This document shows, one piece after another, positions 7,885 to 15,715 of a stretch of DNA of 64,000 nucleotides (positions are counted from its first letter, which is position 1; each line of letters starts with the position of its first letter). The stretch is taken from NCBI GenBank assembly GCA_012837525.1, contig DUQZ01000024.1:1-64000 (forward strand), given 5' to 3'. The notes under the pieces were generated by a model. That model was not told where the DNA came from. It did not search any database and saw only the letters and a list, made by a program, of their open reading frames with translations. Source of the stretch: Clostridiales bacterium. GTDB lineage: Bacteria; Bacillota; Clostridia; Christensenellales; Aristaeellaceae. The position numbers and the translations under genes were made by a program.

Positions 7885-7913
7885 TTTACAATCAAGGGGT
7901 CCTGGGGTAGTAT
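7885..7913 (+). promoter_or_regulatory. Promoter of the two-helix membrane protein gene
   Basis: TTTACA (7885-7890), 17 bases, TAGTAT (7908-7913). An AGGAGG ribosome site follows at 7920-7925. Confidence 0.65.
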
Positions 7914-7931
7914 GTCAGCAGGAGGATTGCG

Positions 7932-8420
7932 ATGTACACACAACAAGATTTGGATGCCATCAACAAACAGCTCAAGCGGCGCGTGCTTTTCTGGCTGATC
8001 CCGGAAATCCTGCTGCTGGGGCTTGTGGTATATAGTTTTATCCTGCGCATAGAGTGGCTCACCAGCCTGCTCTTCGCGCTGCTCTGCGCGGTAATTTTGT
8101 TTTCCCTGGTGATGCTGATTTTGCCGGTGCGGCGCTACCGGCAGTTTTTGATGAACGCCCTGTATGGCCGCAGCCGCGATGATGTGGCGGCCTTTGACCT
8201 CATCGAGGATTTGCAGACTGTCACCCGTGAGGGCGTGCGCTTTTACCCGGTTACCATGCGCGCGGACACCATCAAGGAAGAGCTGGACGAGCGCAGCTAT
8301 TATTGGGACGCCAACCTGCCCCTGCCGGACTGGCAAAAGGGCGAATATATCAAGATCACCTCACACGAGCGGATGATCATCAACTGGGCGCGGGCAGAGA
8401 AACCTGCCCCCGCAAACTAA
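7932..8420 (+). CDS. Membrane protein of unknown function
   Basis: 162 residues with an excellent ribosome site (AGGAGGATTGCG) before the ATG. Two adjacent hydrophobic segments (about residues 19-38 and 43-64) anchor it; the first 16 residues and the last 95 should lie on the cytoplasmic side, judging by the positive cluster PVRRYRQ after helix 2. The soluble part (DLIEDLQTVTREGVRFYPVT and the end ITSHERMIINWARAEKP) shows no motif I recognise. It converges on the glutathione peroxidase gene with one base between the stops. Function unknown. Confidence 0.8.
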   Translation: MYTQQDLDAINKQLKRRVLFWLIPEILLLGLVVYSFILRIEWLTSLLFALLCAVILFSLVMLILPVRRYRQFLMNALYGRSRDDVAAFDLIEDLQTVTREGVRFYPVTMRADTIKEELDERSYYWDANLPLPDWQKGEYIKITSHERMIINWARAEKPAPAN

Positions 8421-8421
8421 G

Positions 8422-8895
8422 TTACAGCAACTCGAGGATGTCCTCCTCAATGCTCTCCGGCGTTGTCTGCGGCGCGTAGCGCTTGACGGGGACGCCGTCC
8501 TTGCCAATTAAAAACTTGGTAAAGTTCCACTTGATGGCATCTCCCATGATGCCGGGCAGGGATTCCTTCAGGTAGACAAACAGCGGGCTGGCGTCGTTGC
8601 CGTTCACATCCACCTTTTCAAACTGCGGGAAGGTGAGGGCAAAGCGCGCGATGCAGAACTGGTGGATCTCCTCACTGCTGCCGGGCGCCTGCTTGCCAAA
8701 CTGGTTGCTGGGGAAGTCCAGCACCACAAAGCCCTTGTCCTTGTGGCGCTCATACAATTCCTGCAGCGCGGTATACTGCGGGGTAAAACCGCAGTGGGTA
8801 GCGGTGTTGACAATCAGCAGCACTTTGCCGCGGTAATCAGCCAGGGAGACCTCGTTGCCGCGGATGTCGCGGACGGTGAAATCATAAACGCTCAT
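8422..8895 (-). CDS. Glutathione peroxidase family protein (Cys type)
   Basis: 157 residues. The ATG at 8895 is preferred over the one at 8901, since the latter touches the GGAGG site while 8895 lies 6 bases after it. The conserved active-site stretch NTATHCGFTPQY has Cys where animal enzymes have selenocysteine, and FPSNQFGKQAPGS and KWNFTKFLIG complete the Gln/Trp/Asn set. Bacterial Cys-type members reduce hydroperoxides, usually with thioredoxin rather than glutathione. No signal peptide is present, so it acts in the cytoplasm as part of oxidative-stress defence of an anaerobe. Confidence 0.95.
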   Translation of the reverse strand: MSVYDFTVRDIRGNEVSLADYRGKVLLIVNTATHCGFTPQYTALQELYERHKDKGFVVLDFPSNQFGKQAPGSSEEIHQFCIARFALTFPQFEKVDVNGNDASPLFVYLKESLPGIMGDAIKWNFTKFLIGKDGVPVKRYAPQTTPESIEEDILELL

Positions 8896-8942
8896 GTTCA
8901 TCCTCCTTGTTGTAAATCAGTTGTATACAATCAAAGTATACC

Positions 8943-8972
8943 CTGACAGATGACGGCAGGATGCCGTACAAT
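8943..8972 (+). promoter_or_regulatory. Promoter of the corrinoid adenosyltransferase gene
   Basis: CTGACA (8943-8948), 18 bases, TACAAT (8967-8972), about 45 bp before the start codon. Confidence 0.6.
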
Positions 8973-9018
8973 GTGGACAATGTCTGTTGGAATATCATCA
9001 AACAACCGGAGGGATACC

Positions 9019-9546
9019 ATGTCACAGCACCTGATGCATGTCTACACAGGCGATGGGAAGGGCAAAACCACCACCGCCATGGGCCTGGCCCTGCGCATGC
9101 TGGGCCACAAGCAGCCCGTTTTCATCGCGCAGTTCATGAAGGACGGCAAATCGGCAGAGCTTACTGCCCTGCGCCAGTTTGAGGAAGCGCATATCTTTGA
9201 CAGCGCCAAGCTGCGCGGCTTCTTTGGCCGGCTCACGCCCGAGCAGCAGGAAGAAACCAGGCAGGAACACCTGGCGTCTGTGGAGCGGATGAAGGGAAAG
9301 ATAGAAGAAATGAAGCCCGCGCTGACAGTGCTGGATGAGTTAAACGTCGCGCTGACCATGCAGCTGGTGACGCTGGACGCGGCCATCTCGCTCATTGACT
9401 GCGCGCTGCAGTATGGGGATGTCGCGGTGACCGGTCGCTACGCGCCGCAGGCCTTGATTGACAAGGCTGATTATGTCAGCAAGATTGAGGCGGTGAAGCA
9501 CCCCTTCAACGAGAGCATCAGCGCCCGAAAGGGTATCGAGTTTTAG
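9019..9546 (+). CDS. cobA: Corrinoid adenosyltransferase, CobA/BtuR type
   Basis: 175 residues from the ATG at 9019, which has a GGAGGG site 7 bases upstream; the frame extends further up but without start signals. The P-loop is GDGKGKTT near the N-terminus, as in CobA/BtuR, and VLDELNVAL is the Walker B-like segment. CobA transfers adenosine from ATP to reduced cob(I)alamin or cob(I)inamide, giving adenosyl-B12. The final IEF and the GVAVTGRYAP-like stretch (VAVTGRYAPQAL) match the family. No other cobalamin genes are nearby, so it probably serves salvage. The stop codon touches the palindromic element at 9548-9708. Confidence 0.9.
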   Translation: MSQHLMHVYTGDGKGKTTTAMGLALRMLGHKQPVFIAQFMKDGKSAELTALRQFEEAHIFDSAKLRGFFGRLTPEQQEETRQEHLASVERMKGKIEEMKPALTVLDELNVALTMQLVTLDAAISLIDCALQYGDVAVTGRYAPQALIDKADYVSKIEAVKHPFNESISARKGIEF

Positions 9547-9547
9547 G

Positions 9548-9708
9548 ATACTGAACACGCGAAGTAACGCGAACAGGAGCCGAGGAGTTTTTTGTCTCCG
9601 CAAAGTCGAGTGAAGGAGGCGTAGCCGCAGTGCTACGTTGACTGAACGAGATGAAGCGGAGGCGAAAAAGAACCGGCTCCTGGAAGCGTTAGTGAGTGCG
9701 TTCAGTAT
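9548..9708. mobile_element. MITE-like palindromic element, 161 bp
   Basis: The ends are a perfect 9-bp inverted repeat, ATACTGAAC (9548-9556) and GTTCAGTAT (9700-9708). Further in, TAACGC (9565-9570) pairs with GCGTTA (9686-9691), CAGGAGCCG (9574-9582) with CGGCTCCTG (9674-9682), CTCCGC (9596-9601) with GCGGAG (9656-9661) and CGTAGC with GCTACG (9620-9637). The whole unit folds as one long hairpin. It has no open frame and fills exactly the space between two converging stop codons. No clear target duplication is visible. Confidence 0.6.
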
Positions 9709-11165
9709 AGATCAAACCAATCGCCAAATGTTTCATATTTCTGTCCGCCCGCGTAGGCTGTGGCCTGCAGGCGGTATTTGCCCGCTGGCGCCTGGGCGCC
9801 AGCGCTTGTTTTGCCGTCCCAGAACAGCGTGCTGCCCTCGTCCTGCAGGTGCAGCGGCCGGCTCATCTGGTTAAGCTGCAGGTAGGAGACCGTCTTGCCT
9901 TCCTCATTGAGGACGCGGGCGGTGTATTCCACCGCGCCGGTGTGGCGCAGGACGAAGGCGGCTTCCTCCCCCGTGCCGGGCGTAAAGCCGGGCGCGCTGT
10001 CCACCCGCAGCTGCGGGTCATTTTGCTGCGTCTGCACACTGGTGAGCACGCAGGCCAGGGGGCGGGAGCGGTCCTCAAACACGGTGATGAGCATCAGCAG
10101 CAAATAGCCGGACAAATCCTGCATGCCCTCGGCGATCTCAAAGGAGATTTCCTTGCGGCCGGGCAGCACAATGCCATCCCCCCGGCCCATGTCCGCGATA
10201 CTTTGGGGGTTTTGAAACTGCCACTCGCCCTGGTCCATATACACCAATTGGTAGGCCAGGCGGGCGTCCTGGTTTAAGGTGTAGGAAAATTGGATCGGTT
10301 CCCCTGCCTCCCGGATGATGGCGGACTCAAGCAATAATCGCGTCACCAGCCGGGAGCGCGGCACCGCGTAGGGGGTGCGGTAGGCGAAGACCACAAAATC
10401 ATCCTGCTGCGGGTAAACCTGCGGCGTGGACGCCCCGTAGGCCAGCAGCTGATGGGTGTACAGCTCCTGCAGGGTGATCAGCCCGTCCTGGTTGCTGTCC
10501 GCGGCATAGCGGCCTTCCGCGCTGATGCCCTCGGTGAGCGCGTGGGAGAAGAAGCTGCCGCCCTGCACTGTACCCGCGCCGTCCGTCCAGAGGAAGCTGG
10601 GCTCCTGCGCGCCGGCGCTTGTGAGTACCTTGAAATCCTGCCCCGTAAACATGGAGCGCACAAGCGGGATGTCCATCCCCTTGTTGATGGCGGCGCCACT
10701 GAAGCAGGCGTCCAGGATGATCACCTTGACGCCGGGGATGATCTTGAGGCCTTCGTAAATATCGCGGATATGCAGGTGGCTCTCCTGCTCGCCGTCGCTC
10801 ATCAGGGCGATGAAATCCGTCTTGTCCGCTGACTGCAAACCGTGGGTGCTGAGATAAAACAGGCTGATGTCCAAGTCCCCAGCGCCCGCAAACGCGCTGG
10901 CTGCCAACTGCGCGAAGCTGTCCTTATCAAGCGCCTCATTTAAACTGACGCGGATGCGGCTGTAGCCGCGCGTGTCATACAACAGCGCCCTGCGCAGGGC
11001 AATGACATTGTTGTAGGAGGAGGGCGCGGTATCCGGCTGGCTGATAAAATCATCACAGGCCACCAGCAGCGCGCGCAGGGTGGGCGCAGGCTGTTCCCCC
11101 GCCTTCGCGGGATATATGGAAAAAAGGATGACAGCCGCCATCAGGATGGCAAGTGGACGCCGCAA
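9702..11165 (-). CDS. Secreted caspase-like (clan CD, C14-type) protein
   Basis: 487 residues from a TTG at 11165, which has GGGGGTGAG about 6 bases upstream; the next TTG at 11189 lacks a site. A signal peptide (RRPLAILMAAVILFSIYPAKAG) is followed by a caspase fold with catalytic His in FYLSTHGLQ (H108) and catalytic Cys in ILDACFSG (C154). An EF-hand-like stretch, DSNQDGLITLQEL, lies at about 225-237, which could bind calcium. The C-terminal 70 residues look like a FlgD Ig-like module (AGKYRLQATAY). Both catalytic residues are intact, so it should be an active extracellular peptidase. The stop codon lies inside the right end of the palindromic element. Confidence 0.85.
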   Translation of the reverse strand: MRRPLAILMAAVILFSIYPAKAGEQPAPTLRALLVACDDFISQPDTAPSSYNNVIALRRALLYDTRGYSRIRVSLNEALDKDSFAQLAASAFAGAGDLDISLFYLSTHGLQSADKTDFIALMSDGEQESHLHIRDIYEGLKIIPGVKVIILDACFSGAAINKGMDIPLVRSMFTGQDFKVLTSAGAQEPSFLWTDGAGTVQGGSFFSHALTEGISAEGRYAADSNQDGLITLQELYTHQLLAYGASTPQVYPQQDDFVVFAYRTPYAVPRSRLVTRLLLESAIIREAGEPIQFSYTLNQDARLAYQLVYMDQGEWQFQNPQSIADMGRGDGIVLPGRKEISFEIAEGMQDLSGYLLLMLITVFEDRSRPLACVLTSVQTQQNDPQLRVDSAPGFTPGTGEEAAFVLRHTGAVEYTARVLNEEGKTVSYLQLNQMSRPLHLQDEGSTLFWDGKTSAGAQAPAGKYRLQATAYAGGQKYETFGDWFDLY

Positions 11166-11236
11166 GACGGCCTCACCCCCTTTAATCAATCTGAAATCAC
11201 TTTAACAAAGGCTGAAAACAGCGTCAAGTGGTCCAA

Positions 11237-11265
11237 TTGACAGTACGCTTTGCGGCGCATACACT
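11237..11265 (+). promoter_or_regulatory. Promoter of the four-helix membrane protein gene
   Basis: TTGACA (11237-11242), 17 bases, TACACT (11260-11265), followed by AAAAGGAGG at 11275-11283. Confidence 0.75.
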
Positions 11266-11292
11266 ATAGGTACCAAAAGGAGGATGAGGCGC

Positions 11293-11799
11293 ATGAATAC
11301 GCTGCAGCAAACGGGCCGGCGCATGGTGTTTTGGGGCGCCTTGCTGCTGCTTGGCTGGGCGGTGTATGAATTGTCGATCCGCTATGAGGAAATGGTCACC
11401 TGGACCACGCCGGTGTACAGCCTGGTGCAGGACGGAAAAATCACTTGGCTGGACTATTTTAGCAGACTGCCCTGGCAACGGCTGCAAACCCACGCCTTCC
11501 TGATCATCTGCGCGCTGTTCTCCCTCTACGCGCTCATCGCCCGGCGCGGGCTGATTGCCGGCATCATCAGTATCCCCATCGCCGTTTTGCTGATTATCTT
11601 CTCCCTGGGCAGCACCAATCTGTTGAGCGCCAGCCTGTGGCAGAAATTGAAGATGCTGCCCCTGGTGCTCATCGGCGTGGGCAACCTGCTGAAAGTGATC
11701 GCCAGCGCCCGCAAGCCAAAGGCGGAGCCAGTCTTGCCCGGCCAGCCGCACCAGACTGTGCCCTATGACCCCTTCCGGATGAACCGGCCAAGATCATAA
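11293..11799 (+). CDS. Membrane protein of unknown function
   Basis: 168 residues from the ATG at 11293; an ATG at 11284 overlaps the AGGAGG site and is less likely. Four hydrophobic segments are seen (about residues 13-30, 66-82, 88-106 and 116-131). The C-terminus is a polar, proline-rich tail (KPKAEPVLPGQPHQTVPYD) likely facing the cytoplasm. It has its own promoter and terminator and is a single-gene unit. No family is recognised. Confidence 0.8.
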   Translation: MNTLQQTGRRMVFWGALLLLGWAVYELSIRYEEMVTWTTPVYSLVQDGKITWLDYFSRLPWQRLQTHAFLIICALFSLYALIARRGLIAGIISIPIAVLLIIFSLGSTNLLSASLWQKLKMLPLVLIGVGNLLKVIASARKPKAEPVLPGQPHQTVPYDPFRMNRPRS

Positions 11800-11817
11800 T
11801 TTATATCAACTCATCAT

Positions 11818-11843
11818 GCCATGCCGCGCGCATGGCTTTTTTT
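11818..11843 (+). terminator. Intrinsic terminator
   Basis: GCCATGC (11818-11824) pairs with GCATGGC (11830-11836), loop of 5, then seven T residues. The T tract runs directly into the -35 box of the next promoter. Confidence 0.9.
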
Positions 11844-11870
11844 GACACAAAGCGTCATTTTCCGTACATT
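11842..11870 (+). promoter_or_regulatory. Upstream promoter of the purine operon
   Basis: TTGACA (11842-11847), 17 bases, TACATT (11865-11870). It gives a leader of about 155 nt before purE. A PurBox-like 13-mer (ATTGTTCGTCTTT, 11889-11901, compare AWWGTTCGGWWWT) lies just downstream, so PurR-type control is possible but weakly supported. Confidence 0.6.
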
Positions 11871-11904
11871 TAAATTAATTTACAATTTATTGTTCGTCTT
11901 TTTC

Positions 11905-11934
11905 TTGACTTTTGTGGGGTTTTGACCCCATAAT
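11905..11934 (+). promoter_or_regulatory. Second possible promoter of the purine operon
   Basis: TTGACT (11905-11910), 18 bases, CATAAT (11929-11934); the spacer holds the small hairpin GGGG-TTTTGA-CCCC. No purine riboswitch core is seen in the leader to 12032. Confidence 0.4.
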
Positions 11935-12032
11935 TGGGATGCCGCTGGACGTTTTACGGAATCTGCCGACGCGGCGCTTTGTATTTACAGCTTGCGTACT
12001 GGATTTCCCTTGATCAGGGAATGGAGGATGAG

Positions 12033-12545
12033 ATGAAAAAAATCGCGATACTCATGGGCAGCGCCAGCGACCTTCCCATCGCGGAGGACGCGGCTAAGAC
12101 CCTGGAACAGCTAAATATCCCCTTTGTTGTGAAGGTCTGCTCGGCCCACCGGACACCGGATAAGCTGCAGGCCTTCGCGCATTCCGCGCGGGAGGAAGAC
12201 TTTGGCGCCCTGATTTGCATCGCTGGTCTGGCCGCGCACCTGGCGGGCGCCGCCGCGGCACAGACCACCCTGCCTGTGGTGGGCGTGCCAGCCCTGTCCG
12301 GCCACCTGGGCGGCATGGACGCCCTGCTGTCCACCGTGCAGATGCCCCCTGGCATCCCGGTTGCCACCGTGGCCATCAACGCTGGCCGCAACGCAGCCCT
12401 TTTGTGCGCGCAGATGCTGGCGATTACAGATAGCGCGCTGGCGGACAAACTGATGAATTTGCGCACGCAGATGGCCGAGGGCGTCACCCAAACAAACGAG
12501 GAAATCAGCAAGCGCTTTGACACGCGTGATAAGGAGAAAAAATGA
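12033..12545 (+). CDS. purE: PurE, N5-carboxyaminoimidazole ribonucleotide mutase
   Basis: 170 residues; the ATG at 12033 follows a GGAGG site. The family motifs GSASDLP, CSAHRTPD, GLAAHLAGA and VQMPPGIPVATVAI are all present, matching class I PurE, which interconverts N5-CAIR and CAIR. Class I enzymes normally need PurK to make N5-CAIR; no purK lies in this operon, so it is elsewhere or bypassed at high bicarbonate. It is the first gene of the nine-gene purine operon, and its stop overlaps the purC start. Confidence 0.95.
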   Translation: MKKIAILMGSASDLPIAEDAAKTLEQLNIPFVVKVCSAHRTPDKLQAFAHSAREEDFGALICIAGLAAHLAGAAAAQTTLPVVGVPALSGHLGGMDALLSTVQMPPGIPVATVAINAGRNAALLCAQMLAITDSALADKLMNLRTQMAEGVTQTNEEISKRFDTRDKEKK

Positions 12546-13249
12546 TGAACCAATACCCACTGCTGTACAAGGGCAAAACCAAGGATGTCTACCAGATGCC
12601 GGATAACCAGGTGCTGCTGCGCTTTAAGGATGATGTGACGGGCACAGACGGTGTGTTTGACCCAGGCGCCAACACGGTGGGCCTGTCCATCTCGGGCATG
12701 GGTTTGGCCAACCTCAAAATGTCCCTGCATTTCTTCCAATTGTTGGAAGAAGCCGGCATCAAAACGCATTTTGTGTCCGCCGACTTGAATCAGGGCACCA
12801 TGGTTGTGAAGGCCGCCAGGCCCTTTGGCAAGGGGCTTGAGGTGATTTGCCGCCGCCGCGCGGTGGGCAGCTTCATCCGCCGCTATGGCGCCTATATCGA
12901 TTCCGGCACACCGCTTGATGACTATGTGGAAATGACGATCAAGGATGATGAGCGCGGCGACCCCTTGATTACTAAAGAAGGTCTGGCCGCCCTCCATATC
13001 CTGGACGAAGCGCGCTATGAGGAATTGGTGCAGCTCACAAAGCGTATCACTGCCGTGATCGCCAGGGATTTAGACTGGCTGGATCTGGAATTGATTGACA
13101 TCAAGTACGAGTTTGGCCTGGCGGGTGAGGAACTGGTGCTGATGGATGAAATCTCCGCCGGCAACATGCGCGTATGGGATGAGAGCGCGTCCATAGAGGC
13201 GCTGGCCCTGGCCCAGCGTGTTTTGGAAAAGGATATAAAGAATGCCTGA
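12542..13249 (+). CDS. purC: PurC, SAICAR synthase
   Basis: 235 residues, starting within the purE stop (ATGATGA; either ATG could be used) behind AAGGAG. Motifs are LLYKGKTKDVY at the N-terminus (ATP loop), CRRRAVGSFIRRYG and LIDIKYEFG. The enzyme joins CAIR and aspartate with ATP. The last 8 bases overlap purF. The length is that of the usual bacterial monofunctional enzyme. Confidence 0.96.
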   Translation: MMNQYPLLYKGKTKDVYQMPDNQVLLRFKDDVTGTDGVFDPGANTVGLSISGMGLANLKMSLHFFQLLEEAGIKTHFVSADLNQGTMVVKAARPFGKGLEVICRRRAVGSFIRRYGAYIDSGTPLDDYVEMTIKDDERGDPLITKEGLAALHILDEARYEELVQLTKRITAVIARDLDWLDLELIDIKYEFGLAGEELVLMDEISAGNMRVWDESASIEALALAQRVLEKDIKNA

Positions 13250-14681
13250 ATTGCGCGAGGAATGCGGGGTGCTGGGCATCTACCGCAACCAGAAGGGGCC
13301 CATGGCCATGGACTGCTACCTGGGCCTGTGCGCCCTGCAGCACCGCGGCCAGGAAAGCTGCGGCATCGCGGTGAACGAGGACGGCCTGTTCCGCTTTCAC
13401 TTGGACGCGGGTCTGGTGAGCGAGGTGATGAACCCGCGCATCCTGGAAGACCTGGGCCAGGGGCAGATCGCGGTGGGCCATGTGCGCTACGGCACGGATG
13501 ACACCCGCGGGCGCATCAACATGCAGCCACTGGTCATCAACCACCGGAAAGGACGCCTGGCGCTGGCCAACAACGGGGCCTTGACCAATTACTCCAGCCT
13601 GCGGGAGGATTTTGAGAAGCAGGGCATGATCTTCCATACCACAGGCGACGCGGAGGTCATCTCCTGTGCGATTACGCGGGAGCGCCTGACCGCTGCCACC
13701 ACGGAGGAAGCGCTGGCGCGCGCGATGGACAGCCTGGACGGCAGCTATACCCTGGTGATGATGACACCGCGCAAGCTGATTGCGGCGCGCGGTCCGCGCG
13801 CCTTCCGCCCGCTGTGCTATGGCAAACTGCCGGAAGGCGGCTTTGTAGTGGCGTCCGAATCCTGCGCCTTGCCTGTTTTGGGCGCGGAGTTTGTGCGTGA
13901 CATCCGCCCCGGGGAGATCGTGGTCTTCAACGACACCGGCGCGCGCAGCATCACCACCCATTGCGGGTCAAAGCCGCGCTCGGCCTGTATGTTTGAGTAT
14001 ATCTACTTCGCCAGGCCGGATTCTGTGCTGGACGGCGTCAGTGTGCATGAAGCCCGCGCCCGCGCGGGCGAGATCCTGGCGCGGGAGCACCCGGTGCAGG
14101 CTGATATTGTGGTGGGCGTACCCGACAGCGGCATTGACGGCGCTGTGGGCTACGCCCGCGCCTCCGGCATCCCCTACGGGCCCGGCTTTATCAAAAACCG
14201 CTACATCGCGCGCACCTTCATCAACCCCGAGAACAAGGACCGCGGCACCATGGTGAAGATCAAGCTGAACCCCGTGTCCGCCGTTGTATCCGGCAAACGC
14301 GTGGTGCTGGTGGATGATTCCATCGTGCGCGGCACCACCAGCAAAAACATCGTGCGCCTGCTGCGGGAAGCCGGCGCCAGGGAGGTGCATATGCGCATCA
14401 CCTCCCCGCCCTTTTTGTACCCCTGCTACTATGGGACGGACATCAAATCCACCGACAAGCTGATTGCCAGGCAGCGCAACATCAAGGAGATTCAGGAGAT
14501 CATCGGCGCGGACAGCCTGCATTACTTGAGCCATAAGGCTGTGCGCGCGATCGCCGCGCCCATCCCGCCGGAAGATTTGTGCATCGCTTGTTTTTCCGGC
14601 CAGTACCCCTCCGACATTCCAGATGACGCACTGCGTGACCGCTATGCCAAACGACTGATCAGGGTAGGAGAATTGCAATGA
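13242..14681 (+). CDS. purF: PurF, amidophosphoribosyltransferase
   Basis: 479 residues. A short propeptide (MPELREE) precedes Cys8 of CGVLGIY, which becomes the N-terminal nucleophile of the Ntn glutaminase domain. The PRPP-binding motif VVLVDDSIVRGTTS lies near residue 350. Cysteines at SACMFEY, YPCYYG and CIACFSG match the [4Fe-4S] ligands of the Bacillus-type enzyme, so an oxygen-sensitive cluster is expected. It catalyses the first committed step of purine synthesis. It overlaps purC and purM at both ends. Confidence 0.97.
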   Translation: MPELREECGVLGIYRNQKGPMAMDCYLGLCALQHRGQESCGIAVNEDGLFRFHLDAGLVSEVMNPRILEDLGQGQIAVGHVRYGTDDTRGRINMQPLVINHRKGRLALANNGALTNYSSLREDFEKQGMIFHTTGDAEVISCAITRERLTAATTEEALARAMDSLDGSYTLVMMTPRKLIAARGPRAFRPLCYGKLPEGGFVVASESCALPVLGAEFVRDIRPGEIVVFNDTGARSITTHCGSKPRSACMFEYIYFARPDSVLDGVSVHEARARAGEILAREHPVQADIVVGVPDSGIDGAVGYARASGIPYGPGFIKNRYIARTFINPENKDRGTMVKIKLNPVSAVVSGKRVVLVDDSIVRGTTSKNIVRLLREAGAREVHMRITSPPFLYPCYYGTDIKSTDKLIARQRNIKEIQEIIGADSLHYLSHKAVRAIAAPIPPEDLCIACFSGQYPSDIPDDALRDRYAKRLIRVGELQ

Positions 14682-15715
14682 AATCCGACAGCCAACATTA
14701 CAAAGACGCGGGTGTAGACATCAACGCGGGCTACCGCGCGGTGCAATTGATGAAGGACAGTGTGGAACGCACGCGCATTCCGGGGGTCCTCTCCGGCCTG
14801 GGCGGCTTTGGCGGGCTGTTCATGCCCGACCTTTCCGGCATGAAAAAGCCCGTGCTGGTAAGCGGCACGGACGGTGTGGGCACCAAGCTGAAGCTGGCCT
14901 TTTTGATGGACCGCTATGATACCATCGGCATTGACTGCGTGGCCATGTGCGTCAACGACATCATCTGCTGCGGCGCCAAGCCCCTGTTTTTCCTGGATTA
15001 CCTGGCGCTGGGCAAGAACGTGCCCGAGCGCGTGGCCGACATTGTTGCCGGCGTGGCCGAGGGCTGCGTGCAGGCGGGCTGCGCCCTGATTGGCGGCGAG
15101 ACGGCGGAGATGCCCGGCTTTTACCCGGTGGATGAGTTTGACATCGCGGGCTTTGCCGTGGGCATTGTAGATGAGGAGAACATCCTGCAAAAGGAATCCA
15201 TCAGGGAAGGCGATGTGCTGATCGCCCTGCCCTCCTCCGGGCTGCACTCCAACGGCTACTCCTTAGCACGCAAAGTCTTTTTGGTGGAGCACCGGGATTT
15301 GCACATGCCGCTGGAGGAACTGAACGGCCAGAGCCTGGGCGACGCCCTGCTTGAGCCCACCCGTATTTATGTAAAGCCTGTGCTGGACGTGCTGAAAAAC
15401 GCCCGCGTGCACGGCATCGCGCACATCACCGGCGGCGGCTTTTATGAGAACCTGCCCCGCTTTTTGCCGGAAGGCTACTGCGCCAACGTGCGCCGGGAGA
15501 GCATTGTGACCCCTCCCCTCTTTGACCTGTTGGCAAAGCGCGGCGGCATCAGTGAGAAGGAGATGTTCTCCACCTTCAACATGGGCGTGGGCATGGTGCT
15601 GGCCGTACAAAAAGAGGACACGGACAAGGCCATGGAGGTGCTGACATCCCATGGTGAGGCGCCCTTTATTTTAGGCGACATCATCAGACAGGATGAAAGC
15701 CTGCGGTTTTGCTGA
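14678..15715 (+). CDS. purM: PurM, AIR synthase
   Basis: 345 residues, start overlapping the purF stop as ATGA. It shows the PurM-type features KPVLVSGTDGVGTKLKLA, NDIICCGAKPLFFLDY, GCALIGGETAEMPGFY and ITGGGFYENLPR. It closes the imidazole ring of FGAM using ATP. The length matches the family. Translationally coupled to both neighbours. Confidence 0.97.
   Translation: MKSDSQHYKDAGVDINAGYRAVQLMKDSVERTRIPGVLSGLGGFGGLFMPDLSGMKKPVLVSGTDGVGTKLKLAFLMDRYDTIGIDCVAMCVNDIICCGAKPLFFLDYLALGKNVPERVADIVAGVAEGCVQAGCALIGGETAEMPGFYPVDEFDIAGFAVGIVDEENILQKESIREGDVLIALPSSGLHSNGYSLARKVFLVEHRDLHMPLEELNGQSLGDALLEPTRIYVKPVLDVLKNARVHGIAHITGGGFYENLPRFLPEGYCANVRRESIVTPPLFDLLAKRGGISEKEMFSTFNMGVGMVLAVQKEDTDKAMEVLTSHGEAPFILGDIIRQDESLRFC

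Noticed and set aside
9548-9708. Insertion sequence with transposase
   Set aside because: Only 161 bp with no coding frame, so at most a non-autonomous element.
11871-12032. Purine riboswitch in the purE leader
   Set aside because: The conserved guanine/adenine aptamer core is not present; only a weak PurBox-like 13-mer was found.
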